Positions 1 to 6,541 of a DNA stretch of 64,000 nt are shown here, one piece after another. The first letter of the stretch is position 1. The number at the start of each line of letters is the position of its first letter. Position numbers and translations under genes: made by a program. A model generated the notes under the pieces. That model did not search any database and was not told the origin of the DNA. It saw only the letters and a list, made by a program, of their open reading frames with translations. This DNA comes from Solirubrobacter pauli (lineage in GTDB: Bacteria; Actinomycetota; Thermoleophilia; Solirubrobacterales; Solirubrobacteraceae), in assembly GCF_003633755.1 (NCBI RefSeq), contig NZ_RBIL01000002.1:682001-746000 (forward strand), given 5' to 3'.

Positions 1-175
1 TCGCGAGGTTGCGCAGGCCGTCGCGGTCCTTCGCCTCGATCTGGTCGACGGCGCGGCCCGTCAGCCACGGGATCGCGACGGTGCAGACCATCGCGGCCGC
101 CGCGAGCACGAGCGACCAGATGACACCCGACTTGTACGGGCGCAGGAAACCGAGGAGTCGACCAAAGGTGTGCAC
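1..175 (-). CDS. ABC exporter, N-terminal fragment
   Basis: This is the first 58 codons of a gene that runs off the left edge, read leftward from a GTG at 175. The fragment starts HTFGRLLGFLRPYK and continues into a hydrophobic helix (about residues 17-37) followed by PWLTGRAVDQI. That pattern is typical of the first transmembrane helix of a type IV (MdlB/LmrA-like) ABC exporter, in which a six-helix membrane domain is fused to an ATPase. Neither the rest of the membrane domain nor the ATPase can be seen, so the substrate is unknown. Assignment as an exporter half-transporter is by family resemblance only. Confidence 0.6.
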   Translation of the reverse strand, partial: MHTFGRLLGFLRPYKSGVIWSLVLAAAAMVCTVAIPWLTGRAVDQIEAKDRDGLRNLA

Positions 176-254
176 GCAACTAACAGGGTAGGCGGAGGGT
201 CGCCCGAGTTCTGTGCGCAGTTGGTCTTAGGACTTCCGTAAGATCGCGCCTCGC

Positions 255-554
255 ATGACTTCTGACCCGATCGCTCTCCGCAACCGGTTCGCCTACGTCA
301 AGGGCGCGTGGGACGAGAACCTGCGCGGCGTCAAGATTCCTCCGCTGGGCGAAGGCACGGCCGAGGAGAAGATCGAGCGGCTGGAGCTCGCGCTCGTGGA
401 CGAGATGCGCAACCGCGCCACGCCCGAGAGCGCCGAGCAGGTCGCCGACGCCATGTGGGGCCTGGTGCACGCCCGCCCGGACAGTGACCCCGTCAAGCAG
501 CGGGTCACCCAGCATCACGAGGAGCTGGCGAAGCTCGGCCATCGCAAGATCTGA
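255..554 (+). CDS. Small uncharacterised protein
   Basis: The product is a 99-residue soluble protein starting at ATG 255, rich in charged residues, with no signal peptide or membrane segment. The middle (EEKIERLELALVDEMRN) looks helical. I do not recognise a family. It lies divergently from the ABC exporter fragment with about 80 bases between starts. Its last 50 bases overlap, tail to tail, the small zinc-ribbon gene on the other strand. The balanced helical composition and clean start favour a real gene, but no function can be proposed. Confidence 0.6.
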   Translation: MTSDPIALRNRFAYVKGAWDENLRGVKIPPLGEGTAEEKIERLELALVDEMRNRATPESAEQVADAMWGLVHARPDSDPVKQRVTQHHEELAKLGHRKI

Positions 555-708
555 ACCCGGGGCACTGCAGGACCGGCAGCCGTGGGTACTTCGTGTAGCC
601 GGGTTCACCCGCGAGTCCGCGTTCGCACAGGCTGAACACGGACCCGCGCGTATTTCGGATCACGCGCTGGTGGGTGCAGTGACCGCAGAGGCCGAACGGC
701 GCGTTCAC
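505..708 (-). CDS. Small zinc-ribbon-like protein
   Basis: A short gene starts at GTG 708, whose GTG overlaps the TGA stop of the upstream GH3 gene as GTGA, a typical translational-coupling junction. The product is 67 residues. Its core has CGHCTHQRV followed by RGSVFSLCERG, then a YPRLPVLQCPGF segment. This gives four conserved-looking Cys spaced as in a small zinc ribbon, and I have the impression that similar short proteins occur in other actinobacteria. The last ~15 residues look less constrained and overlap the opposite gene. The role is unknown; metal binding is inferred from the cysteine pattern. Confidence 0.65.
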   Translation of the reverse strand: MNAPFGLCGHCTHQRVIRNTRGSVFSLCERGLAGEPGYTKYPRLPVLQCPGFRSCDGRASPAPRDAG

Positions 709-1853
709 GAGAGCGCGCGCTGGAGCGCGAGCACCCGGGAAGCGGACGTCCGCACGCGCTCGCGGAAAGCCTTCGAGCGCTGCGCCTCCGCCACCAGCGC
801 CCGGAACGCGCGCAGCCACGACTGCTGGCCGGTGGTGAGCACGATGTCGTTGCCGGCCTTGACCGACCGCACGGCGATCTCCTCCGTCTCGCCGGTGGCG
901 CGGACCGCCGCCGCCTCGATCGAGTCCGTGATGATCACCCCCTGGTACTTGAGCTGCTTGCGCAGCAGCCCGTCGAGCACCTTGGGCGACTGCGCGGCGA
1001 TCCGGCTGGCGTCCAGCCGCGGGTAGCGCGCGTTCGAGCTCATGATCAGCGGCACCTTGGCCGCGATCGCCGCCTTGAACGGCTCCAGGTCCTTGGCCGT
1101 CGGCCCGCCCGCGATGCTGGCCGACCCCTGATCCGTGTTCGTGGCCGTCCCGCCGAGCCCGGGGAAGTGCTTCGCGGTCGCCGCGACGCCGCCGGCCCGC
1201 CAGCCCTCGATCGCCGCCTTCGTGGCTCGCGCCGCGGTGGTCGCGTCGGTGGAGAACGCGCGCCCGCCCATGGCCGCGTTCGGGACGCTCGGCACGTCTG
1301 CGACCGGCGCGAGCGTGACGTTCAGCCCGTGCGCCTTCAGCACCTGCGCGGCGGCCTTCGCGTCCCGGCCCGGCACCTGCCGCGCCTGCCCGACCTGCGG
1401 CGGCGCCCACTTCAGGTTGCGGATGTCCCCGCCTTCCTGGTCCGTGCAGATGATCGGCGTGACGTCCCCGCTCGCCTTCCGCAACGACCGCGTCAGCCGC
1501 TTGAGCTGCGCCGCGTCCGTGATGTTGTCCCCGAACAGGATCGCACCGGACGTCCACCGGTTCTTCAGCGCGTCCTTGACGTACCTGGGCGCGGTCGTCC
1601 CCTGGAACCGCAGCACCACCAGCTGCCCCACCTGCTGCTTGAGGCTGAGCTCGTCGACGGGGTCCTTGTCCGGCGCCACGGTCGCGTCGGGCGTGGCGAC
1701 GGGCTCGGGCGTGCCGACCACCTCGGAGACCTCACGCGGCGTGGGCGCCTCGTCGCTGCCGCCGGCGCCGATGGCCGCGCCGGTGACGAGCGCGAGCGCG
1801 GCGGCGGAGAGCACCGCCGCGCGGCGGCGGCGAACGACGGGCGGCGACGGCAC
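705..1853 (-). CDS. Secreted glycoside hydrolase family 3 protein
   Basis: The 382-residue protein has an Arg-rich N-terminus and hydrophobic segment (about residues 8-30) that should export or anchor it. A GH3 TIM-barrel domain of the beta-N-acetylhexosaminidase (NagZ) type follows. Visible landmarks are TDQEGG (137-142), KHFPGLG (228-234) and ITDS with the likely nucleophile Asp310. NagZ-type enzymes remove N-acetylglucosamine from muropeptides or glycans. The Asp-x-His dyad that serves as acid/base in NagZ is not evident here, because the segment after KHFPGLG reads NTDQGS. The exact chemistry is therefore uncertain. The zinc-ribbon gene is coupled downstream. Confidence 0.85.
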   Translation of the reverse strand: MPSPPVVRRRRAAVLSAAALALVTGAAIGAGGSDEAPTPREVSEVVGTPEPVATPDATVAPDKDPVDELSLKQQVGQLVVLRFQGTTAPRYVKDALKNRWTSGAILFGDNITDAAQLKRLTRSLRKASGDVTPIICTDQEGGDIRNLKWAPPQVGQARQVPGRDAKAAAQVLKAHGLNVTLAPVADVPSVPNAAMGGRAFSTDATTAARATKAAIEGWRAGGVAATAKHFPGLGGTATNTDQGSASIAGGPTAKDLEPFKAAIAAKVPLIMSSNARYPRLDASRIAAQSPKVLDGLLRKQLKYQGVIITDSIEAAAVRATGETEEIAVRSVKAGNDIVLTTGQQSWLRAFRALVAEAQRSKAFRERVRTSASRVLALQRALS

Positions 1854-1864
1854 GGCCGATCAGG

Positions 1865-2152
1865 CTAGCCGCCGCGCGCGGCCTTCCACGCGCGGTACTC
1901 CGCCCGCATGCACGCACCGCACGGTCGGTAGCCCGCCGCCACGGCCGTCGCCTCGTCGGCGAAGAACACGCGGAACTTCGGCTCGAACCCGCGGCGGAGG
2001 AAGGACAGCGCCACGCCGCAGTCCAGGCGGCCGTAGACCTTCTGGCGGGAGTGGCCGCCGAGCAGGCCGGGCGTCGTGCTTTCGTAGGGCACGCCGTCCG
2101 GCCCGAGCAGCCGGTACGTCTCAGTCGTCTTGCGGGGTCTTGAACTCGCCAC
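1865..2152 (-). CDS. Ada-like metal-binding domain protein
   Basis: This 95-residue protein resembles the N-terminal zinc domain of the Ada methyl-phosphotriester repair protein as a stand-alone unit. The domain elements are YRLLGPDG, the RLDC cysteine, the FFADEATAVAAGYRPC segment and CGAC. Three Cys survive, while the position that carries the methyl-accepting Cys in Ada (the first Cys of the FCRPSC-type motif) reads YGRLDC, so it appears lost. The domain may bind zinc without repairing DNA. The GTG start at 2152 lies 32 bases inside the 3' end of the glyoxalase gene, suggesting co-translation. Confidence 0.7.
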   Translation of the reverse strand: MASSRPRKTTETYRLLGPDGVPYESTTPGLLGGHSRQKVYGRLDCGVALSFLRRGFEPKFRVFFADEATAVAAGYRPCGACMRAEYRAWKAARGG

Positions 2153-2528
2153 CGTCGATCAGCTCGATCCTGTATCCGTCCGGGTCCTGGACGAAGCAGA
2201 TGCGGCCGATCTCGGGGCGTCCTCCAGGGGCGAAGGGCGGCTTCTCGGGCTCGACGCCGATCTTCGCCAGCTCTTCCAACAACGCGTCGAGGTCGTCGAC
2301 CGTGAGGGCGATGTGGTTGTAGCCGTCGCCGAGGTCGTAGGGCTCTTCGCGGCCGATGTTGACCGTGAGCTCGAGGGTGTCCGAGTCACCCGGGAGGCCC
2401 ATGTAGATGTTGTAGGCCGTCTCGAACTGGAGCTTGCCGCGACGCTCGTAGCCGAGGGCCTCGTAGAAGGCGACCGAGGCGTCCGGATCGAGCACCCGCA
2501 CGCACGTGTGGACATAGCGCTTGGACAT
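2121..2528 (-). CDS. gloA: Lactoylglutathione lyase (glyoxalase I family)
   Basis: This is a 135-residue single VOC-fold protein of normal length for a glyoxalase I subunit. The four expected metal ligands are in place: His7, Glu53, His72 (NHIAL) and Glu122 (IELID). It also has the FVQDPDGY segment near the C-terminus. Glyoxalase I converts the hemithioacetal of methylglyoxal and a thiol into an S-lactoyl thioester. Actinobacteria usually lack glutathione, so mycothiol or another thiol may be the cofactor. The downstream Ada-like gene overlaps it. Other VOC enzymes remain possible, though the ligand set fits glyoxalase well. Confidence 0.85.
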   Translation of the reverse strand: MSKRYVHTCVRVLDPDASVAFYEALGYERRGKLQFETAYNIYMGLPGDSDTLELTVNIGREEPYDLGDGYNHIALTVDDLDALLEELAKIGVEPEKPPFAPGGRPEIGRICFVQDPDGYRIELIDGGEFKTPQDD

Positions 2529-2601
2529 CGCGCCGAACCCTACGCCACACGGGGTTGAAAACGCCCGAAGGGGGGCACTGTCAGCTTCGAGACATGCTCG
2601 A

Positions 2602-2609
2602 GAGAGGAG
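2602..2609 (+). promoter_or_regulatory. Ribosome binding site of the STAS gene
   Basis: A GAGAGGAG Shine-Dalgarno sequence sits five bases before ATG 2615. It favours this start over the TTG 60 bases upstream, which has no comparable signal and would add a non-conserved N-terminus. Confidence 0.65.
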
Positions 2610-2614
2610 CAGGC

Positions 2615-2977
2615 ATGCAGGGTTTCGGCCTCATGATCGAGGAGCTGGACGCTGGTGCGGTGCGGATCGCGCTGCGGGGGGAACTGGATCTCGCGCACGC
2701 GTACACGTTCGACGAGGAGCTGCGGCGCGTCGAGGACATGCGGCCGACGACCGTCGTGCTCGACCTGCGCAAGCTCACCTTCCTGGATTCGTGCGGGCTC
2801 GCGCGGCTCCTGGCGGCCCGGCGGCGCGCCCGCCGCTCCGGCCACCGGCTGCTGCTGGTGCGCGGGCCGGCGACGATTCAGCGGCTGTTCGCGCTGTCCG
2901 CGGTCGATGAGGCGTTCGAGATGGTGAGCGAGCTGCCGGAGGCGCTCACGGCAGCCAGCGGTCACCCGCCGGCGTGA
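2615..2977 (+). CDS. STAS-domain anti-sigma factor antagonist
   Basis: The 120-residue protein is a single STAS domain: beta strand, RGELDLAHA, then VLDLRKLTFLDSCGL with the likely phosphorylatable Ser59, then LLLVRGPATIQRLF. In SpoIIAA-type proteins an unphosphorylated antagonist binds an anti-sigma kinase and frees a sigma factor, and phosphorylation of this serine switches it off. No partner anti-sigma kinase is encoded next to it. The SpoIIE-type phosphatase at 43888-46341 is a candidate partner by type only. The final 32 bases overlap the convergent SDR gene. Confidence 0.85.
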   Translation: MQGFGLMIEELDAGAVRIALRGELDLAHAYTFDEELRRVEDMRPTTVVLDLRKLTFLDSCGLARLLAARRRARRSGHRLLLVRGPATIQRLFALSAVDEAFEMVSELPEALTAASGHPPA

Positions 2978-3650
2978 CGACCAGCTCGTGGGTGTAGGCG
3001 CGGGGCGACTGCCCCGCCAGGTACTCCACGGCCCGGGCGATCTGCGCCTGGTCGGCGGTCTCGTTCTCGTCGCGCCCCGCGGTCATCGCGGCGGTCTTGG
3101 GGGAGTCGATCGTCGCGTCGACGACCAGCAGCGCCACGTGCACGCCGTCCTCGCGCAGCTCCTGCGCCGCGGCGTGGACCAGCGCCTTCGTCGCGTGCGC
3201 ACCCGCCGCCCACAGCCCCCGGCCGGCCATCGCGCGCCGCGCGCTCCCGCCCGTCACCTGGATCAGCGTCTTCGCGCCCACGCGCACGCCCTCGCTCAGG
3301 AACACGAACGCCTGCTCGGCGACGGCACCCGTCCAGCCGCGGAAGTCCTCGACGCTCGCCTCGCGCAGCGTGCCGCCGCCGAACGGCCCAGGCTTGGTCG
3401 GCCGCGCCGCGGACACCGCGTTGACGATCACGTCGATCGGGCCGAGCTCGGCGCGGGCACGCTCCAATGCCGCCCGCAGCGACGCCGGGTCGGACGCGTC
3501 GGCCTCCAGCGGCAGCCCGCCCGCGGCCCGGACGGTCTCCAGCGTCTCCGCCGACCGCGCGACCGCCGCGCCCTGCCAGCCGTTGGACAGGTGGTGCGAG
3601 AGGATCGCGCCACCGAGATTGCGGGCGCCGAGCACGACGATCGAAGGCAT
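2946..3650 (-). CDS. Short-chain dehydrogenase/reductase-like protein
   Basis: This is a 234-residue Rossmann protein beginning MPSIVVLGARNLGGA. It has an atypical glycine pattern for nucleotide binding, an IDVIVNAVSA segment in the NNAG position and a C-terminal VVTPAGDRWLP like the substrate-loop end of SDRs. The Tyr-x3-Lys active site is not in its usual form (AAGAHATKAL carries the Lys but no Tyr four residues before it), so catalysis is uncertain. The ATG at 3650 overlaps the stop of the EamA transporter gene as TGATG, so the two are co-translated. The substrate is unknown. Confidence 0.75.
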   Translation of the reverse strand: MPSIVVLGARNLGGAILSHHLSNGWQGAAVARSAETLETVRAAGGLPLEADASDPASLRAALERARAELGPIDVIVNAVSAARPTKPGPFGGGTLREASVEDFRGWTGAVAEQAFVFLSEGVRVGAKTLIQVTGGSARRAMAGRGLWAAGAHATKALVHAAAQELREDGVHVALLVVDATIDSPKTAAMTAGRDENETADQAQIARAVEYLAGQSPRAYTHELVVTPAGDRWLP

Positions 3651-4528
3651 CAGCGCATCCTCGCAAACCGGAACTGCGCGACCACGATGCCCGCCACGAC
3701 CAGCATCGCGCCGAACACCGCCAGCGCCGTCACCGGCTCGTCGCGGAAGATCGCCCCCAGGGCCAACGCCCCGAACGGGATGATCATCGAGATGAACGAC
3801 GTCGTCACCGCCGGCAGCTCGCGCAGCAGGATCGTCAGCGTCACGAACGTGAAGCCGGTGCCGAGCACGGCAAGGTAGAGGATCGAGCCGATCGACGCCG
3901 CCGACCACTCGGTGGCGCCCCAGTCCTCGGTCGGAGCGCTCACCGCCAGCAGCAGCACGCCGCCGGTGATCATCGCCCAGCCGTTCATCACCAGCGCATC
4001 GAGCCCTTCGCTCCGCTTCTTGATCGCGATGTTCCCGATCGCCGACGCGATCGGCGAGCAGACCACGGCCAGCGCGGCGAGCGCCGTGTGCTCACCCGTG
4101 CCGAGGTCCAGCGACTCGCTGAACGCCAGCACCAGCCCGCTCAGCGCGATCAGCACGCCCACGATCAGCCGTGGCCGCAAGGGCTCGTTCGGCAGGAAGA
4201 TCGCCGCCAGCAGCGCCACGTAGAGCGGCAGCACGCCGAACAGGACCGCCGCCAGGCCGGAGGTCACGTACTGCTCGGCCCAGTAGATGAGCCCGTAGCA
4301 CGTCGCGAACGGCAGCACGCCCACGAGCGCCGACAGCAAAAAGTCCGTGCGCAGCGAGCGCCCGAGCGCGACGGCGGCGACGAGCACGCCGACGCCCGCC
4401 AGCGAGAACCGGATCCCGGCCCCGAAGAACGGGGCGACATCCTCCAACCCGACCGCGATCACGACCCACGTGCTCGACCACACGAGGACCAAGGCGGCGT
4501 ACAGCGTCCAGACCAAAGCGCGCGACAT
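3650..4528 (-). CDS. EamA/DMT family transporter
   Basis: A 292-residue integral membrane protein with about ten predicted transmembrane helices arranged as two repeated EamA halves, the classic drug/metabolite transporter layout. Conserved-style stretches include WSSTWV in helix 1 and LPNEPLRP before the second half. Members export amino acids, purines or other metabolites; nothing here fixes the substrate. It is the first gene of a two-gene unit with the SDR-like gene, joined by a one-base overlap. Its start is about 14 bases from the divergent LLM oxidoreductase start, leaving almost no room for separate promoters. Confidence 0.85.
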   Translation of the reverse strand: MSRALVWTLYAALVLVWSSTWVVIAVGLEDVAPFFGAGIRFSLAGVGVLVAAVALGRSLRTDFLLSALVGVLPFATCYGLIYWAEQYVTSGLAAVLFGVLPLYVALLAAIFLPNEPLRPRLIVGVLIALSGLVLAFSESLDLGTGEHTALAALAVVCSPIASAIGNIAIKKRSEGLDALVMNGWAMITGGVLLLAVSAPTEDWGATEWSAASIGSILYLAVLGTGFTFVTLTILLRELPAVTTSFISMIIPFGALALGAIFRDEPVTALAVFGAMLVVAGIVVAQFRFARMR

Positions 4529-4542
4529 CGGCGCGAGAGGGT

Positions 4543-5421
4543 ATGACTCTGCTCGTGAGAGTCGCCCTGATGATCGAAGGCCAAGAAGACGTGACCTGGG
4601 AGGACTGGGTCGCGCTGGCCGATGCCTGCGAGCGCTCCGGGATCGAAGCGCTGTTCCGGTCCGACCACTACCTGAGCGTGATGGGGGAGGGCGAGCGCGG
4701 CGCGCTCGACGCCTGGGCCGTCATCAACGCGCTCGCCGCCCGGACCACGACGTTGCGCCTCGGCACGATGGTCTCGCCGACGAGCTTCCGCCACCCGTCG
4801 GTGCTCGCGCGGCTCGCGATCGCCGCCGACCACGTGTCCGGCGGCCGGATCGAGCTCGGGATGGGCACGGGCTGGAGCGAGGTCGAGCACACCGCGTCCG
4901 GCTTCCCGTTCCTGTCGATGAAGGAGCGCATGGACGTGCTGGAGGAGCAGCTCGAGATCGTCCACGACGGCTACTTCGGTGATGGTGAGGCGTTCAGCTT
5001 CAAGGGCGAGCACTACGAGCTGACCGACCTCAAGGCCCGCCCGCGCCCGGTGCAGACGCCGCACCCGCCGCTGATCATGGGCGGCGCCGCCGGGCCGCGC
5101 GCCGCGCGCCTCGCCGCCCGTTACGCCGACGAGTACAACACGGTGATGCCGACGCTCGACGAGATCCGCGAGCGCAAGGCCAACATCGATGCGGCGTGCG
5201 CGAAGGCCGGCCGCGAGCCGATCCCGTTCACGGTCATGACCGCGGCGTCCGTCGGCAAGGACCACCCGGACGCCACGGAGACGTGGATCAACGGGTCCGT
5301 GGAGCAGGTCAAGCAGCGGTTGGCCGAGCTCGAGCAGGCGGGCGTGTCCGGCGTCTACCTGCAGATGCAGGACCACCGCGATATCGCGATGGTCGAGCTG
5401 ATCGGCCGGGAATTGGCATGA
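4543..5421 (+). CDS. LLM-class F420-dependent oxidoreductase
   Basis: The 292-residue protein is a TIM barrel of the bacterial luciferase-like monooxygenase family. Typical features are ALFRSDHYLS, LGTMVSPTSFRHP, SGGRIELGMGTGW and the PPLIMGGAAGPRAARLAARYADEYN segment near the C-terminus. In actinobacteria this subgroup mostly uses coenzyme F420, and the substrate cannot be read from sequence. The downstream 54-residue membrane protein gene overlaps its stop as ATGA, so the two are coupled. A GAGAGGG run lies directly before the ATG. Confidence 0.85.
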   Translation: MTLLVRVALMIEGQEDVTWEDWVALADACERSGIEALFRSDHYLSVMGEGERGALDAWAVINALAARTTTLRLGTMVSPTSFRHPSVLARLAIAADHVSGGRIELGMGTGWSEVEHTASGFPFLSMKERMDVLEEQLEIVHDGYFGDGEAFSFKGEHYELTDLKARPRPVQTPHPPLIMGGAAGPRAARLAARYADEYNTVMPTLDEIRERKANIDAACAKAGREPIPFTVMTAASVGKDHPDATETWINGSVEQVKQRLAELEQAGVSGVYLQMQDHRDIAMVELIGRELA

Positions 5422-5582
5422 GCGACGACGACGACTGGACCGGCGAGCCGCCGGAGGGCCGCTACACGCGGGACCGGGCCAAGCCCGACCACTGGGCCAA
5501 GCAGTGGCAGGGTGGCGCGATCACCGGCGGGGTCATCCTGCTGCTGTTGCTCGTGGTGGTGCTGATCCTGCTGCTCGGCTGA
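5418..5582 (+). CDS. Small single-span membrane protein
   Basis: A 54-residue protein starts at ATG 5418, overlapping the TGA of the LLM gene by four bases (ATGA). The acidic, hydrophilic N-terminus (DDDDWTGEPPEGRYT) is followed by DHWAKQWQGG and a strongly hydrophobic C-terminal helix of about 20 residues rich in Leu, Val and Ile, probably a tail anchor. Translational coupling suggests it works with the oxidoreductase or is simply co-expressed. The convergent alpha/beta hydrolase gene overlaps its last 50 bases. I do not recognise a family. Confidence 0.65.
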   Translation: MSDDDDWTGEPPEGRYTRDRAKPDHWAKQWQGGAITGGVILLLLLVVVLILLLG

Positions 5583-6459
5583 CGTTCGCCCGCTCGGCCG
5601 TCTGCGTGATCGCGCCGATGATCTGCGGCCACGCGCCGCGCGGCAGGCCGTGGCCCATGCCGTTGATCTCCACGAGCGTCGCGCCGGGGATCGCCCGCGC
5701 CGTGGCCCGCCCGCCCGAGGGCCGGACGAGCCGGTCCTCGGCGCCGTGGATGACGGTCGCGGGGACCTTGAGCTTGCGCAGCTCCGGCGCCCGGTCGGGG
5801 TCGGCGACGATCGCGCCCAGCTGACGGGACGAGCCGCGCGGGTTGTGCCCGCGGTCGTAGGCACGCGTGGCGATGTCGCGCAGGTCCTCGACGTCGGGCT
5901 CCCAGCCCGTGCCGCCGAGCTTGGTGAACATCTGCACGCCGTGCTCGATGTACTTCTCGCGCTCCTTCGGGGCGGGGCGCAGCAGCACCGCGTACATCGT
6001 CAGCGCCGGCTGGCCGTGCCAGAAGTCGCCGGAGTTGGACATGATCGACACGAGCGAGAGCGTGCGTTCGGGGTGCTCGATCGCGACGCGCTGGGCGATC
6101 ATGCCGCCCATCGAGGCGCCGACGATGTGCGCCCGCTCGATCCCGAGGTGGTCGAGCACGCCGACGCTGTCGCGCGCCATGTCGCTGAGCGTGTAGGCCG
6201 CGGCGCTCCGCGAGCGCAGGGCGAGCTGCTTGAGCGTCGGCACCGGAAGGTCGTCCAGTCGCGAGGAGCGGCCGATGTCGCGGTTGTCGTGCCGGATGAC
6301 GAAGTAGCCGCGGGCCGCGAGCTGCTCGCAGAAGTCCTCGTGCCAGGCCAGCATCTGCGTGCCGAGGCCCATGATCAGCAGCATCGCGGGGTCCGACGGG
6401 TCCCCGAACGTCTCGTAGCAGATGTCGATCTCGCCCACCCTGGCGAACGCTTCGGCCAT
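5533..6459 (-). CDS. Alpha/beta hydrolase
   Basis: The 308-residue enzyme has the usual alpha/beta hydrolase landmarks. These are an oxyanion segment (LIMGLGTQ), a VIRHDNRDIGRSS segment typical of the family, the nucleophile elbow GASMGG with Ser117, an acid in HGAEDRL and the catalytic His in NGMGHGLP. Relatives include esterases and lactonases in actinobacterial polyketide or lipid metabolism. ATG 6459 was chosen because the MAEAFARVGEIDICYE start matches the family, whereas upstream codons look like non-coding sequence. It overlaps the small membrane protein gene at its 3' end. Confidence 0.85.
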   Translation of the reverse strand: MAEAFARVGEIDICYETFGDPSDPAMLLIMGLGTQMLAWHEDFCEQLAARGYFVIRHDNRDIGRSSRLDDLPVPTLKQLALRSRSAAAYTLSDMARDSVGVLDHLGIERAHIVGASMGGMIAQRVAIEHPERTLSLVSIMSNSGDFWHGQPALTMYAVLLRPAPKEREKYIEHGVQMFTKLGGTGWEPDVEDLRDIATRAYDRGHNPRGSSRQLGAIVADPDRAPELRKLKVPATVIHGAEDRLVRPSGGRATARAIPGATLVEINGMGHGLPRGAWPQIIGAITQTAERANVSRAAGSAPPRATAAG

Positions 6460-6541
6460 CTGCCCAAAGCTACCCAAAGATGTTGGCGTCCGGTGAAGGC
6501 GCCGCCGAATCTCACAGATCGCGCGTGAGGATGCCGCGCCG

